Both the position numbers and the translations under genes were made by a program. This document shows, piece after piece, positions 16,972 to 25,743 of a stretch of DNA of 38,082 bases (the stretch's first letter is position 1; each line of letters starts with the position of its first letter). The stretch is from Flavobacteriales bacterium (GTDB taxonomy: Bacteria; Bacteroidota; Bacteroidia; CAIKAF01), in assembly GCA_025055575.1 (NCBI GenBank), contig JANWWP010000018.1, positions 1-38,082 of the forward strand. Direction: 5' to 3'. The notes under the pieces were generated by a model, which did not search any database, was not told the origin of the DNA, and saw only the letters and a list, made by a program, of their open reading frames with translations.

Positions 16972-18168
16972 ATGGTGCAAGCGGCTTTTAGAATTCCTTT
17001 AATGCGTCAACCTTTCCTCCAGGAAGAGGAGACTCGGCGGGCTTTAGCACAATTCATTCTCACCGCCCCGCGCCTGAGCATGGATGCTCAATGTCAACGC
17101 TTTGAAGAAGCCTTTGCCCAACACCAGCAATGCCGCCATGCCATACTGGTGAACAGCGGCGCCAGCGCCAACCTGATTCTTTTACAGGCCTTAAAAAATT
17201 TGGGGCGTCTTAAAACAGGGGACAAGGTGGGATTTTCGGCCCTCACTTGGAGCACCAACACCATGCCCATAGAACAACTGGGCTTTGTGCCCGTGCCGGT
17301 GGATTGCAATCCAGCCACCATGAACGTGCACTTAGAACAATTGAAAGAACGCCTGCGCGAGGTGCCCGACATGAAAGCATTTTTTACGACAAATGTTTTG
17401 GGATTTGCGGGCGATTTACAGGCGATAAAAAATTTCTGCCATCAGGAAGGCCTAATATTCCTTGAGGACAATTGCGAATCCATGGGCACGGAATTACCCG
17501 AAGGAAAGACAGGCAATTTTGGCCTGGCCTCCACTTTTTCCTTTTTCGTGGCCCACCACATGAGCACTATTGAAGGCGGAATGATATGTACCCAGGATGA
17601 CGAATTGGCCGAAATGCTGCGTATTGTAAGGGCCAACGGTTGGGACCGCAATCTTTCCCCCGAAAGCCAAAAAAAACTGCGTGAACAAAACCAAATCACC
17701 TCCGAATTCAAGAGTAAATACACCTTTTATCATCCGGCATATAATGTGCGCCCCACGGAAATTACGGGATTTCTGGGTCTGAAACAATTGGAATACGTGG
17801 TCGAAACCTATGCACAAAGAGAAAAAAATTATCTTTTTATTGAAGAAAACCTTAAAAATCATCCCCACTTTTCACCCTTTGATCATAGCCATATCAAAGT
17901 CCTTTCCGCCTTTTCACTTTCTTTTTTATGTCGCTCGGAAGAACTTAGAGATCATTATGTGGAGCGTTTCATGAAAAATGGAATTGAAGTGCGGCCGCTC
18001 ATCGCCGGAAATATGGCCCGGCAGCCCTATTACAAAAAATACATCGGTCTGGACTTTTCTCTGCCGGGAGCTGAACTAATGGATGCCTGTGGTTTTTATT
18101 GTGGCAATTATCCTGAAATGTCTGAAGAAGACCTCCAGCTTGTGGTAGAGTGCCTACAACCTCAGTAA
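16972..18168 (+). CDS. DegT/DnrJ/EryC1/StrS-family enzyme with His replacing the PLP lysine
   Basis: A fold-type I PLP/PMP enzyme of 398 aa acting on nucleotide sugars. ILVNSGASANLIL is the phosphate-binding start, and LEDNCESMG holds the cofactor-contact Asp. At the place where aminotransferases have the Schiff-base Lys (SFFxxKNLTTGEGG), this protein has SFFVAHHMSTIEGG, His195-His196. That substitution is the hallmark of the 3-dehydratase branch (ColD, and RfbH/E1), which binds PMP and removes the 3-hydroxyl. RfbH-type Fe-S cysteines are not evident, so ColD-like is the closer guess. ATG 16972 sits four bases after folE; the frame is open upstream through folE but without similarity. No other deoxysugar genes are in the window. 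Confidence 0.85.
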   Translation: MVQAAFRIPLMRQPFLQEEETRRALAQFILTAPRLSMDAQCQRFEEAFAQHQQCRHAILVNSGASANLILLQALKNLGRLKTGDKVGFSALTWSTNTMPIEQLGFVPVPVDCNPATMNVHLEQLKERLREVPDMKAFFTTNVLGFAGDLQAIKNFCHQEGLIFLEDNCESMGTELPEGKTGNFGLASTFSFFVAHHMSTIEGGMICTQDDELAEMLRIVRANGWDRNLSPESQKKLREQNQITSEFKSKYTFYHPAYNVRPTEITGFLGLKQLEYVVETYAQREKNYLFIEENLKNHPHFSPFDHSHIKVLSAFSLSFLCRSEELRDHYVERFMKNGIEVRPLIAGNMARQPYYKKYIGLDFSLPGAELMDACGFYCGNYPEMSEEDLQLVVECLQPQ

Positions 18169-19821
18169 TCAGTTTCTTTGAATCTGTAGGCGATAGAAGA
18201 CGAATGCTTCCTTCAAGTTGTTATAAGTGACTAAGGATATATTATTATTTTCATCAGGAGTTCTGGAAAATAGCCCAATAAATCGTGTTGGATTAATTTG
18301 TGCAAAAATACCCCGTTTGAACCCCCCTTTGAATTCCGTTGTGAAATGACAAGTTACCAAATCTTCCAACTTTGAAGGGGATGGAGCCTCATTCCATGTC
18401 ATCCCGTCGTTTTGCTCCCCATCATTAAAAAAGCCCACAAAGCGGTTGTCGGTGGCTACTATTTGAACTCGAGGAAATGCCTGAGAATTTAAAGGGATGG
18501 CCTGCGTGGTTTTGACTTTCCCATCCGCCAGGGCAGTGCCCACTAGCAGAGCGGATTTGAAAGGGGTTTTATTGACCTCCCGGTAGTGATCTTTGGCTTC
18601 CACGGTGGAATACGACATCACGAAGCCGATTTCCCCACCCTCCGCAAAAACAATATCGCGAAAAGCCCAGAAAGTTGGAAGCAAGTTCACATAATCCTGG
18701 CCGGTTTTATCAAAGGAATAAAATTTCACGGTAGAACTTTTCGCCCCCGGCTTCACGCGGCTTAGAAAATATCCCTGGGGAATGAAATATTCTCCGTTCA
18801 CCCCGCTGAAGGTGCCGGCAATTACAGGTTCTCCTTTTTGGTCAAAACGCAGGACATAACAGGGATAACCATTTTTTGCGGTAAGTTTTGTTCGAGGAAA
18901 AAGCAAACCTTCTTTTTGATAAAAAATATTGGAGCGGGCCGGAATATTTCCCGAAAATGAAATGGAGGTTTTGAGCACTTTAGCCGAATCATTCGGAGGC
19001 AATTTTATGTAATGTAATTTCTGAAAAAAACCATCTTCAGGATTGTAGCGCTCCACCACAAAGTGGGCATGCCCTTGGTTGTCCACCTTGAGTGTACCGT
19101 ACTCATTGGCTGCTCTTAAGAATCCGTCTTCTACATCATGATCGGCCAGCTTGGCGAAGGCCGTGTCAAATATTGTAACCCGATAAATTTCTTTTTCACC
19201 ATTAAAGTTTTTAATGTAGGCCACCGCTGCAAATTGCTGATTTTCGGATACCGCAAAACCAAAATTCGCACGCATGTAATCACGATTGTTTTTAACAGGC
19301 TTACCTATTACCTGGCCTTTGGAGTTGAGAAGCATTTGTGGAGCCCCTGCAATTTCACCCAGTAAAATCGGCTCGTTTTTGTCCACGGTATTGGTTTCAA
19401 TATCCACCCGCAAGGCATACAGTTGTTGTTTGGTCGGCGTGGAAAGCTTGACGATGGCGTACAATTTTTCTCCCAAGGGATACACGCCGGATAAATATCC
19501 CTGCGTGTTTTTCATATCGGCTTTTATGACCACACGACCGCTTGTTTTATTCTCGTCATTAATAAAATAATGCAGAAACCCATTGTTGAGAAACCCTGTG
19601 CATACGTAATAAATTTTATTATTTAAAACACCAAAATTGATGATGCCTCCATCCGTGGAAGGGTTTGCTTTGGCCGTTTCTCCAATTTTTTCCCAATCCT
19701 GAAAAAGCGGCTGGGCACCTGCATGGTAACAAAAGCAAAAAGCCAAGAAGCCTATCTTGTAAAGATGCATCCGGCAAGTTTTCCAATTAAACTTAATAAA
19801 AATGGGAGTATGGAATTTCAT
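18169..19821 (-). CDS. Secreted protein of unknown function
   Basis: About 550 residues with an N-terminal signal (hydrophobic IGFLAFCFCYHAGAQ with AGA-Q as a likely cleavage site). The rest is beta-rich with repeated motifs of the kind NxxIYYVCTG, KLYAIVKLS and NRFVGFFNDG, suggesting a beta-propeller-like or WD-style fold. I recognise no catalytic motif, and no T9SS sorting domain is visible at the C-terminus. ATG 19821 is preferred because the TAnnTTTG box at 19847 is 25 bases upstream. ATG 19770 (MHLYKIGFL) would give a shorter signal peptide. The stop abuts the convergent DegT gene with no spacer. Confidence 0.7.
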   Translation of the reverse strand: MKFHTPIFIKFNWKTCRMHLYKIGFLAFCFCYHAGAQPLFQDWEKIGETAKANPSTDGGIINFGVLNNKIYYVCTGFLNNGFLHYFINDENKTSGRVVIKADMKNTQGYLSGVYPLGEKLYAIVKLSTPTKQQLYALRVDIETNTVDKNEPILLGEIAGAPQMLLNSKGQVIGKPVKNNRDYMRANFGFAVSENQQFAAVAYIKNFNGEKEIYRVTIFDTAFAKLADHDVEDGFLRAANEYGTLKVDNQGHAHFVVERYNPEDGFFQKLHYIKLPPNDSAKVLKTSISFSGNIPARSNIFYQKEGLLFPRTKLTAKNGYPCYVLRFDQKGEPVIAGTFSGVNGEYFIPQGYFLSRVKPGAKSSTVKFYSFDKTGQDYVNLLPTFWAFRDIVFAEGGEIGFVMSYSTVEAKDHYREVNKTPFKSALLVGTALADGKVKTTQAIPLNSQAFPRVQIVATDNRFVGFFNDGEQNDGMTWNEAPSPSKLEDLVTCHFTTEFKGGFKRGIFAQINPTRFIGLFSRTPDENNNISLVTYNNLKEAFVFYRLQIQRN

Positions 19822-19846
19822 GATTTTCAAATTACAACGGAAGGCA

Positions 19847-19854
19847 CAAAAATA
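19847..19854 (-). promoter_or_regulatory. -7 promoter element for the secreted protein gene
   Basis: TATTTTTG on the minus strand, between the unknown secreted protein gene and the dipeptidyl peptidase gene. It suggests the former has its own promoter rather than depending on the peptidase transcript. Confidence 0.4.
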
Positions 19855-19859
19855 AAAGA

Positions 19860-22013
19860 TTAAAGATTGTTAAGAATGAATTGTGTAATTTTTGTGAACA
19901 AGTGGTAGCGGGTAAGTCCCCCATAAATCCCATGGTTTTTGTCGGGATACACAAACATATCAAATTGTTTTCCCTCCGCCACCAAAGCGCTGGCCAACTC
20001 GGCGGCATTCTGAAAGTGCACGTTATCATCGGCCGTTCCGTGAATCAGGAGAAAAGCGCCTTTAAGATTTTTGGCATATCGGATGGGAGATTCCTTATCA
20101 AAGCCTTCGGGATTGGTTTCGAGGGTCCCCATGTAGCGTTCGGTGTAAATATTGTCATAAAACTTCCAATTGGTGACCGGGGCCACGGCTACAGCCGCTT
20201 TGAAAACATCCGCCCAGCGCGTGATGCAAAGAGAGGCCAAATACCCGCCATAGCTCCATCCGAAAATGCCGATGCGCCCAGGATCCACATAAGACTGACG
20301 TGCCAGCCACCGGGCGGCCTCCGCCTGATCGGTGCTTTCCAGGTCGCCCAGCCGGCCGTAAGTGCAGGTGCGGAATTCATACCCACGGCCTCCGGTGCCG
20401 CGTCCATCCACGCTCACCACCAAATAGCCTTTCTGAGCCAGAAGCCTGAACCAGATATAATTGAAGCCGTCGAAATCATTTCCTGCAGTTTGGGATCCTG
20501 GCCCGCCATAAACAAACATCAGGACGGGGTATTTTTTTGAAGGAGAAAAGTTCACAGGCTTTATCATCCATCCGTTTAGGTTCACCCCCTCGCTTGTGGT
20601 GAAGGAAAATAATTCCGGGCCCGACCCATCGAGATTTTGAAGTTTAGTGCGCAAAACGGCATTATCTTCTTTCATATAAAGCATGCGGCCCGTGTTATCA
20701 TGACAAGAGTACACCGGGGGCACACCCAGTGCGCTGTAGCTCTTCATGAAATATTGAAAGCCCGCGGAAAAATCAGCGTCATGGGTCCCCGGCTCATGGG
20801 TCAGCTTTTGCCCATCCCTGCCGTTCAGCCGGATTTTATAGATATGCCTTTCTGTGGGGCCTTCCTGCGTGCTTTGATAATACAAATAGCCTGATTTTTC
20901 ATCGTAGCCATACACTTTGGTTACTTCCCAGTTTCCGGAGGTTATCTGGCGCGGGGTGTTGGCGTTGAGAGAATAGCTCCAGATGTGGAAGAAGCCTGAT
21001 TGTTCTGAAAGCAGAAGAAAGGCGTCTTTGGAAATGAAGATCGGATGCCAGATTTTTTCCAGCTCCACATACCGGGGCGAACGCATTTCTGCCACTTGGG
21101 TGGCCCGGCCGGTGTGGGGGTCGGCCACGTAAATCCGCAGGTGATTCTGAAGCCGGTTGAGGGTGGCTACCATCAGACGTCCATCCGGAAGCCATGTGAT
21201 GCGTGGCAGATATTCATAGGGATCCGGCAACAGGACTCCCTGGGTTTTGTTCAGGCCGACATGATAGACATTCAGCGTGACACGGCTGTTGGCTTCCCCC
21301 ACTTTAGGATATTTGAAGATCTGATTTTGGGGATACAGTTGCCCTTTGTATACCGGCATGGAATAAGACGGTACGGCGCTTTCATCAAAGCGCAGATAGG
21401 CCAGCATTTCGCCTGAAGGACTCCAGGCATATGCCCGCGACATGGAAAACTCTTCCTCATACACCCAGTCCGGAATGCCATTGAGGATTTCCTGGGGTTT
21501 CCCATCCCTTGTGATTTGCTTGATTTCGAGGGATTGTGTATTTTGAATAAATAGATTATGATCCTTCACAAAAGCACACCAGGTCCCCAAGGCATTCAGC
21601 CCGGGTTCCATCACCCAATGGGATTCGGCCAAAGCCAGAGGTTGATTTTTTCCTTTGGGCAGGATCCAGGCTTTCACTTGGCGGGAATGCCGGTAAATAG
21701 GGCGGGAGTCTGATGTGAACAGGATATTTTCTTCCTGACCGTCCAATTGATAGGACTGAATTTCAAAAGGCATTTGCGGGGTAAGGAATCCGGCAGATTT
21801 CCCGGTTTTGAAGGAAAATTTTTCCAGCCGGTTTTCCCGCACCTCAGCATAATGCTCGCCGTCTTTTAAGGGTTGAAATTCATCTATTCCGGCTGGTAGG
21901 TATTCGTACTTAATCCAAAGATCTTCAAGCGTTACCTGGTTTTGACCTGTGACAGACAGCGCAATGAATATACATCCCCAAAAAGCGACAGACAGAAGGA
22001 TATTTCTGCACAT
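19860..22013 (-). CDS. Dipeptidyl peptidase IV family serine peptidase (S9B)
   Basis: Releases X-Pro or X-Ala dipeptides from peptide N-termini. The 717-residue protein has a signal peptide (MCRNILLSVAFWGCIFIALSVTGQ), an N-terminal beta-propeller (~30-480), and a C-terminal alpha/beta-hydrolase domain. The catalytic triad is readable: Ser587 in GWSYGGY, Asp662 in GTADDNVHF, His694 in DKNHGIYGG. The propeller contains the double-Glu motif in WVYEEEFSMSRA, which binds the substrate N-terminus in DPP IV. I chose ATG 22013 because it opens the signal peptide directly; a TAnnTTTG box precedes it by 23 bases. Probably periplasmic. Confidence 0.95.
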   Translation of the reverse strand: MCRNILLSVAFWGCIFIALSVTGQNQVTLEDLWIKYEYLPAGIDEFQPLKDGEHYAEVRENRLEKFSFKTGKSAGFLTPQMPFEIQSYQLDGQEENILFTSDSRPIYRHSRQVKAWILPKGKNQPLALAESHWVMEPGLNALGTWCAFVKDHNLFIQNTQSLEIKQITRDGKPQEILNGIPDWVYEEEFSMSRAYAWSPSGEMLAYLRFDESAVPSYSMPVYKGQLYPQNQIFKYPKVGEANSRVTLNVYHVGLNKTQGVLLPDPYEYLPRITWLPDGRLMVATLNRLQNHLRIYVADPHTGRATQVAEMRSPRYVELEKIWHPIFISKDAFLLLSEQSGFFHIWSYSLNANTPRQITSGNWEVTKVYGYDEKSGYLYYQSTQEGPTERHIYKIRLNGRDGQKLTHEPGTHDADFSAGFQYFMKSYSALGVPPVYSCHDNTGRMLYMKEDNAVLRTKLQNLDGSGPELFSFTTSEGVNLNGWMIKPVNFSPSKKYPVLMFVYGGPGSQTAGNDFDGFNYIWFRLLAQKGYLVVSVDGRGTGGRGYEFRTCTYGRLGDLESTDQAEAARWLARQSYVDPGRIGIFGWSYGGYLASLCITRWADVFKAAVAVAPVTNWKFYDNIYTERYMGTLETNPEGFDKESPIRYAKNLKGAFLLIHGTADDNVHFQNAAELASALVAEGKQFDMFVYPDKNHGIYGGLTRYHLFTKITQFILNNL

Positions 22014-22036
22014 AAAACAAAGAAAAAAAAGACCTG

Positions 22037-22044
22037 CAAATCTA
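22037..22044 (-). promoter_or_regulatory. -7 promoter element for the dipeptidyl peptidase gene
   Basis: TAGATTTG on the minus strand, 23 bases before ATG 22013. A TTTA about 18 bases further upstream could be a weak -33 element. Confidence 0.42.
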
Positions 22045-22148
22045 CAGGGAGGCATAAGTACATAAATTTTTTCGTGTTGGATCCAGGTACTAAAATGTTA
22101 AATACTCGTTATCATGAAAAATAAGGAGCCAGAGGGTAAAATGAACTA

Positions 22149-22156
22149 TACTTTTG
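22149..22156 (+). promoter_or_regulatory. -7 promoter element for the ceramidase gene
   Basis: TACTTTTG on the plus strand, 32 bases before ATG 22189. Together with the box at 22037 it marks a divergent promoter region. Confidence 0.42.
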
Positions 22157-22188
22157 CATTATAGTATGCGTGCATACCTTTATCGATT

Positions 22189-23994
22189 ATGAAAGCTGGA
22201 GCCGGTAAGTCTGAAATTCAGGTGAAGGGATATGGCTACGGGATGATGGGATATGGACGCGAATTCAATGTCGTGCGCGGACAGCATGCACCCCTCTGGG
22301 TGCGTAGTGTGTATTTGGAAGATTCTGAAAGTCAGAGTGTGGTGATCAGTGTGGCCGAAATTTGTTTTGTTCTTCAGGAATTGAAAACCGCGGTGCTGGA
22401 GCGGTTAAATTCAGTCTTTCCCAGCGCCGGACTAAACGATGATAATTTTTTGTTTTCTGCACAACACACCCACAGCGGACCCGGCGGTTATTCGCATTTT
22501 CCTTTTTACAATTGGAGCATTCCGGGTTATAAACCCGATGTCTTTGAAGCCATCGTAGAGGCAACGGTGCGTTCGGTTTCGGAGGCTTTGCTCTCGGCGC
22601 AACCCGCACGTCTGTATTGGGGAAGCGCCGAATTTGCCCCGCACGAGGATGTGGCCTTTCAACGTTCTTTGAAGGCATACCTGAGAAACCCAGGCGTGGA
22701 GCGCTTCTCAGACTACGAAACCCACCTGGCTCTGGAGCGCACTATGTATCTCTTGAAGGTGGAAAATATGGAAGGCCGGCTCCTTGCCACCATCAACTGG
22801 TTTGGGGTGCACACGACCAGCCTGGGCAACAAGGTAGGACTTCTTTCGCCGGATAACAAAGGCTATGCTGCTGCTTTGCTCGAACAGCGCTACCCGGAAC
22901 ATGTAGCCTTGTTTGCTCAGCAATTCGCCGGAGATGTCTCCCCCAATTTTCACGGGAAAGGCAAATCCTGGGTTCAGGGTCGTCGTTACAAAGACCAGGT
23001 AGAAAGCGCTCTTTTTAATGGCCGGTTGCAATATGAAAAGGCCCGCTACATTATGGACAAAGCGTGTCGCCCCGTGGAGGGGCCGATATCGGTCAGGAGT
23101 TATTTAGTACGTCGGGATTTTCATCACATCCCGGTTCCGCCGGAATACGCCGAAGGTCAGGCCCAGGCCCGGACAGTGCCGGCCTGTCTGGGGGCCGCTT
23201 TTCTCCGCGGTACTCCTGTGGATGGCAAAGGCATGCCCCATGGACTTTATGAACTCACCGTGGCGCTGGCCCGATCCGTGAAAGCGACCGAGCTGATGCT
23301 GGCCCGCGTAAAATCTCCTGAATACCGTCAAAGGATCGAAACTAAATATGCGATGCAGGATCCCAAGGATATTGTCTTCGAAACCGGGGAAGGCTTTTTA
23401 TTAGGCTCGCGCGACCTGAAGAACTTTGTGATGCCCGGAATTACGGATGCCGGTATCTGGCAGTTTAAACAAGAGCACCGTCGGGGCGCCTTGCGCACCT
23501 TGCCCTGGACACCGCATGTGCTGCCCCTGCAGCTTATCACCATCGGGCCTATAGCCATTGCGGCCTTTCCTGGAGAAATCACCACCGAAGCCGGACGGCA
23601 GCTGCGCCATCTCATACTGAACCGTGTGCGCCCAGCCGGTATTCACAACATCGTCATCCAAACCTACAGCAATCACTACTTCGGCTATTGCACCACAGTT
23701 GCCGAATACATGGAACAAGCCTACGAAGGTGGCCACTGTGTTTTTGGAAAATACACACATGGCGCTTTTATGAAAGAATTCGAACAATTGGCCACCGCCT
23801 TGGTATCAGGAAAAGTCTTAGACCCAGGTCCTCCCTACGAAACATTTCCGGAGGAAGAAATTAAATTGCGCACCTACGACAGCGAAAAAAATCCCCCCTT
23901 AAGGTCTTACAAAAATCTAGACAAAAAATACCGGCCGGGCTATTCCGCTTCAGAGAATTCCAACCCCCAAAAGCCCAGAAAACAACCCGCATGA
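22189..23994 (+). CDS. Neutral/alkaline ceramidase-like hydrolase
   Basis: Probable N-acylsphingosine amidohydrolase splitting ceramide into sphingoid base and fatty acid. Family hallmarks are clear: QHTHSGPGG (His93 and His95, the former a zinc ligand by analogy), WFGVHTTSLG (His208), AGDVSPNFHG (Ser251, the presumed catalytic Ser), FPGEITTEAG (zinc-ligand Glu), and NHYFGYCTTVAEYMEQAYEGG (zinc-ligand Tyr). The C-terminal immunoglobulin-like domain of secreted ceramidases seems reduced; the last ~60 residues are charged and Pro-rich. The protein begins at the mature domain with no signal peptide, and an in-frame TAG at 22162-22164 excludes an upstream extension. Confidence 0.88.
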   Translation: MKAGAGKSEIQVKGYGYGMMGYGREFNVVRGQHAPLWVRSVYLEDSESQSVVISVAEICFVLQELKTAVLERLNSVFPSAGLNDDNFLFSAQHTHSGPGGYSHFPFYNWSIPGYKPDVFEAIVEATVRSVSEALLSAQPARLYWGSAEFAPHEDVAFQRSLKAYLRNPGVERFSDYETHLALERTMYLLKVENMEGRLLATINWFGVHTTSLGNKVGLLSPDNKGYAAALLEQRYPEHVALFAQQFAGDVSPNFHGKGKSWVQGRRYKDQVESALFNGRLQYEKARYIMDKACRPVEGPISVRSYLVRRDFHHIPVPPEYAEGQAQARTVPACLGAAFLRGTPVDGKGMPHGLYELTVALARSVKATELMLARVKSPEYRQRIETKYAMQDPKDIVFETGEGFLLGSRDLKNFVMPGITDAGIWQFKQEHRRGALRTLPWTPHVLPLQLITIGPIAIAAFPGEITTEAGRQLRHLILNRVRPAGIHNIVIQTYSNHYFGYCTTVAEYMEQAYEGGHCVFGKYTHGAFMKEFEQLATALVSGKVLDPGPPYETFPEEEIKLRTYDSEKNPPLRSYKNLDKKYRPGYSASENSNPQKPRKQPA

Positions 23995-24010
23995 AGGCCG
24001 AATTCCGGCA

Positions 24011-24412
24011 TCAAGGCAGGAGAGCGGGACCGATCTTATACCAAGCCACCTCGCATCCAGCGGACTTGCCCGATAATGCGTAGCGCCGGCGGGCCACCTG
24101 ATCATACAGAAAATCACCCCATGAAACCGGGAAATAACTTATAAAAGCTCCGAACTTCCAGGGCCATGGAAGACTTTTGCAAATGGCCGCTATGGCTCGG
24201 GATTTTGAGTAAATTTTTCCCTGATGGAAAAACAAAAGACTGTCCGGCAATCGGGAGGCTACCTCCGAAGAAATCAATTCCTGGAATGTAGCGCCCAACC
24301 GCGGTGCAAAATATACGTGCCGCGCGGCGCCTATGCGCAACAATAGCCGCACAGAACGGTGACAAAAACCGCAGGTGTTGTCGAAAAAAACAACCGGACG
24401 GTCCATTTTCAC
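24011..24412 (-). CDS. DCC-family thiol-disulfide oxidoreductase-like protein
   Basis: A 133-residue protein of the DUF393/DCC family. The signature [19 protein letters not shown] carries the paired cysteines CGFC near residues 14-17. The family is predicted to have a thioredoxin-like fold, but its substrates are not established. The start is GTG 24412, overlapping the odhB stop as GTGA, or ATG 24406 ([10 protein letters not shown]). It is the last gene of the odhA-odhB unit. Its 3' end is 16 bases from the convergent ceramidase stop. A redox role linked to the dehydrogenase is speculation from position alone. Confidence 0.82.
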   Translation of the reverse strand: MKMDRPVVFFDNTCGFCHRSVRLLLRIGAARHVYFAPRLGATFQELISSEVASRLPDSLLFFHQGKIYSKSRAIAAICKSLPWPWKFGAFISYFPVSWGDFLYDQVARRRYALSGKSAGCEVAWYKIGPALLP

Positions 24413-25701
24413 AGGTCCAAAAGAATTTCTTCGGGCGCCCGCCCTCCGAACAGAATCCGGGCCGGATCTTCTATCATTTCCTTTACTTTGACAAGAAAAC
24501 CCACCGATTCGCGGCCATCTATCACCCGATGGTCGTAGCTGAAAGCCAGATACATCATCGGCCGCACTTCTACTTTGCCCTGGATGGCCACCGGCCGCTC
24601 CTGCACTTTATGCATCCCCAGAATACCGCTCTGAGGAGGATTGAGAATCGGGGTGCTCATCAAGGAACCAAATACCCCGCCGTTGGTGATGGTGAAGGTG
24701 CCCCCGGTCATTTCTTCAATAGAAAGCTTTCCATCTCTGGCCTTTGTGGCTAAAGTTTTAATTTCTTTTTCGATATCCGCCAGGGACTTGCTTTCGGCAT
24801 TGCGAATCACTGGAACCATCAGACCTTTGGGCGTACTGACGGCAATGCCAATATCCGCATAATGGTAAAAAATCTGATCTTCTCCGTCGATTGCGGAATT
24901 GACGGCAGGAAAGTGGCGGAGCGCTTCGGTGACAGCCCGGGTGAAAAACCCCATGAAACCCAGCCCTATGCCATGCTTTTCTTTGAAAGATTCACCATAT
25001 TTCTTGCGCAAATCCAGGATGGCTGTCATATCCACCTCGTTAAAGGTGGTGAGCATGGCGGTTTCATTTTTCACGCTCACCAAACGCTGGGAAATCTTGC
25101 GGCGCAGGGTGGACAGTTTTTTGCGTTCCTCCCGCCGTTCTTCCCCAAAGCCGGATTCTAAAATTGCTGCTTCGGCTGCGGACCGAAACCCAGAGGCCAA
25201 GGCGGCCAGGACATCCTGTTTTGTGATGCGGCCATCGCGGCCGGTGCCTTGCACCTGAGCCGTGGAGAGCCCTTGTTCAGTCATGATTTTAGCGGCGGCC
25301 GGGGAAGCCACATCCGATTTTTTCCGCTGTTCCTGGGCCGGCGGCTCTTTCGGAGGCGCCACCGCACTGAGAGGTTGCGGAGAGGCGGTTGGGGAGGGTG
25401 CCGAGGGCGCCGCTTGCACCTCGCCCGAACCATTGTTCTGGTTAACGTCTTCTGCTGGAACCACGCTGGTGTCGATGCGGGCAATCACGTCGCCTACACC
25501 AATTTTTTTACCTTCAGGCACAAGTATCTGAAGCTTGCCTGAGGCCTCAGCGCTCACAGCCAAAGTGGCTTTATCCGAATCAATTTCACAGATTTCTTCA
25601 TCCTTACGCACCCAATCGCCGTCTTTTTTGAGCCAACTGGCGATTTCTACCTCGCTCACCGATTCCCCCGGGCTGGGCACAATGACATCAATGAATGACA
25701 T
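24409..25701 (-). CDS. odhB: 2-oxoglutarate dehydrogenase E2, dihydrolipoyl succinyltransferase
   Basis: Core enzyme of the 2-oxoglutarate dehydrogenase complex, transferring succinyl from lipoamide to CoA. The N-terminal lipoyl domain has [13 protein letters not shown] with the lipoylated Lys44. An Ala/Pro-rich linker (~95-125) leads to the peripheral subunit-binding domain ([15 protein letters not shown] to [12 protein letters not shown]). The catalytic domain ends with [12 protein letters not shown], active His391 and Asp395. I prefer ATG 25701 ([10 protein letters not shown]) over TTG 25707. The gene follows odhA by 42 bases and overlaps the DCC gene. Confidence 0.97.
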   Translation of the reverse strand: MSFIDVIVPSPGESVSEVEIASWLKKDGDWVRKDEEICEIDSDKATLAVSAEASGKLQILVPEGKKIGVGDVIARIDTSVVPAEDVNQNNGSGEVQAAPSAPSPTASPQPLSAVAPPKEPPAQEQRKKSDVASPAAAKIMTEQGLSTAQVQGTGRDGRITKQDVLAALASGFRSAAEAAILESGFGEERREERKKLSTLRRKISQRLVSVKNETAMLTTFNEVDMTAILDLRKKYGESFKEKHGIGLGFMGFFTRAVTEALRHFPAVNSAIDGEDQIFYHYADIGIAVSTPKGLMVPVIRNAESKSLADIEKEIKTLATKARDGKLSIEEMTGGTFTITNGGVFGSLMSTPILNPPQSGILGMHKVQERPVAIQGKVEVRPMMYLAFSYDHRVIDGRESVGFLVKVKEMIEDPARILFGGRAPEEILLDL

Positions 25702-25743
25702 GGACAATTAATTTACAGAGAAAGAAGGACACGAAAATACGCA

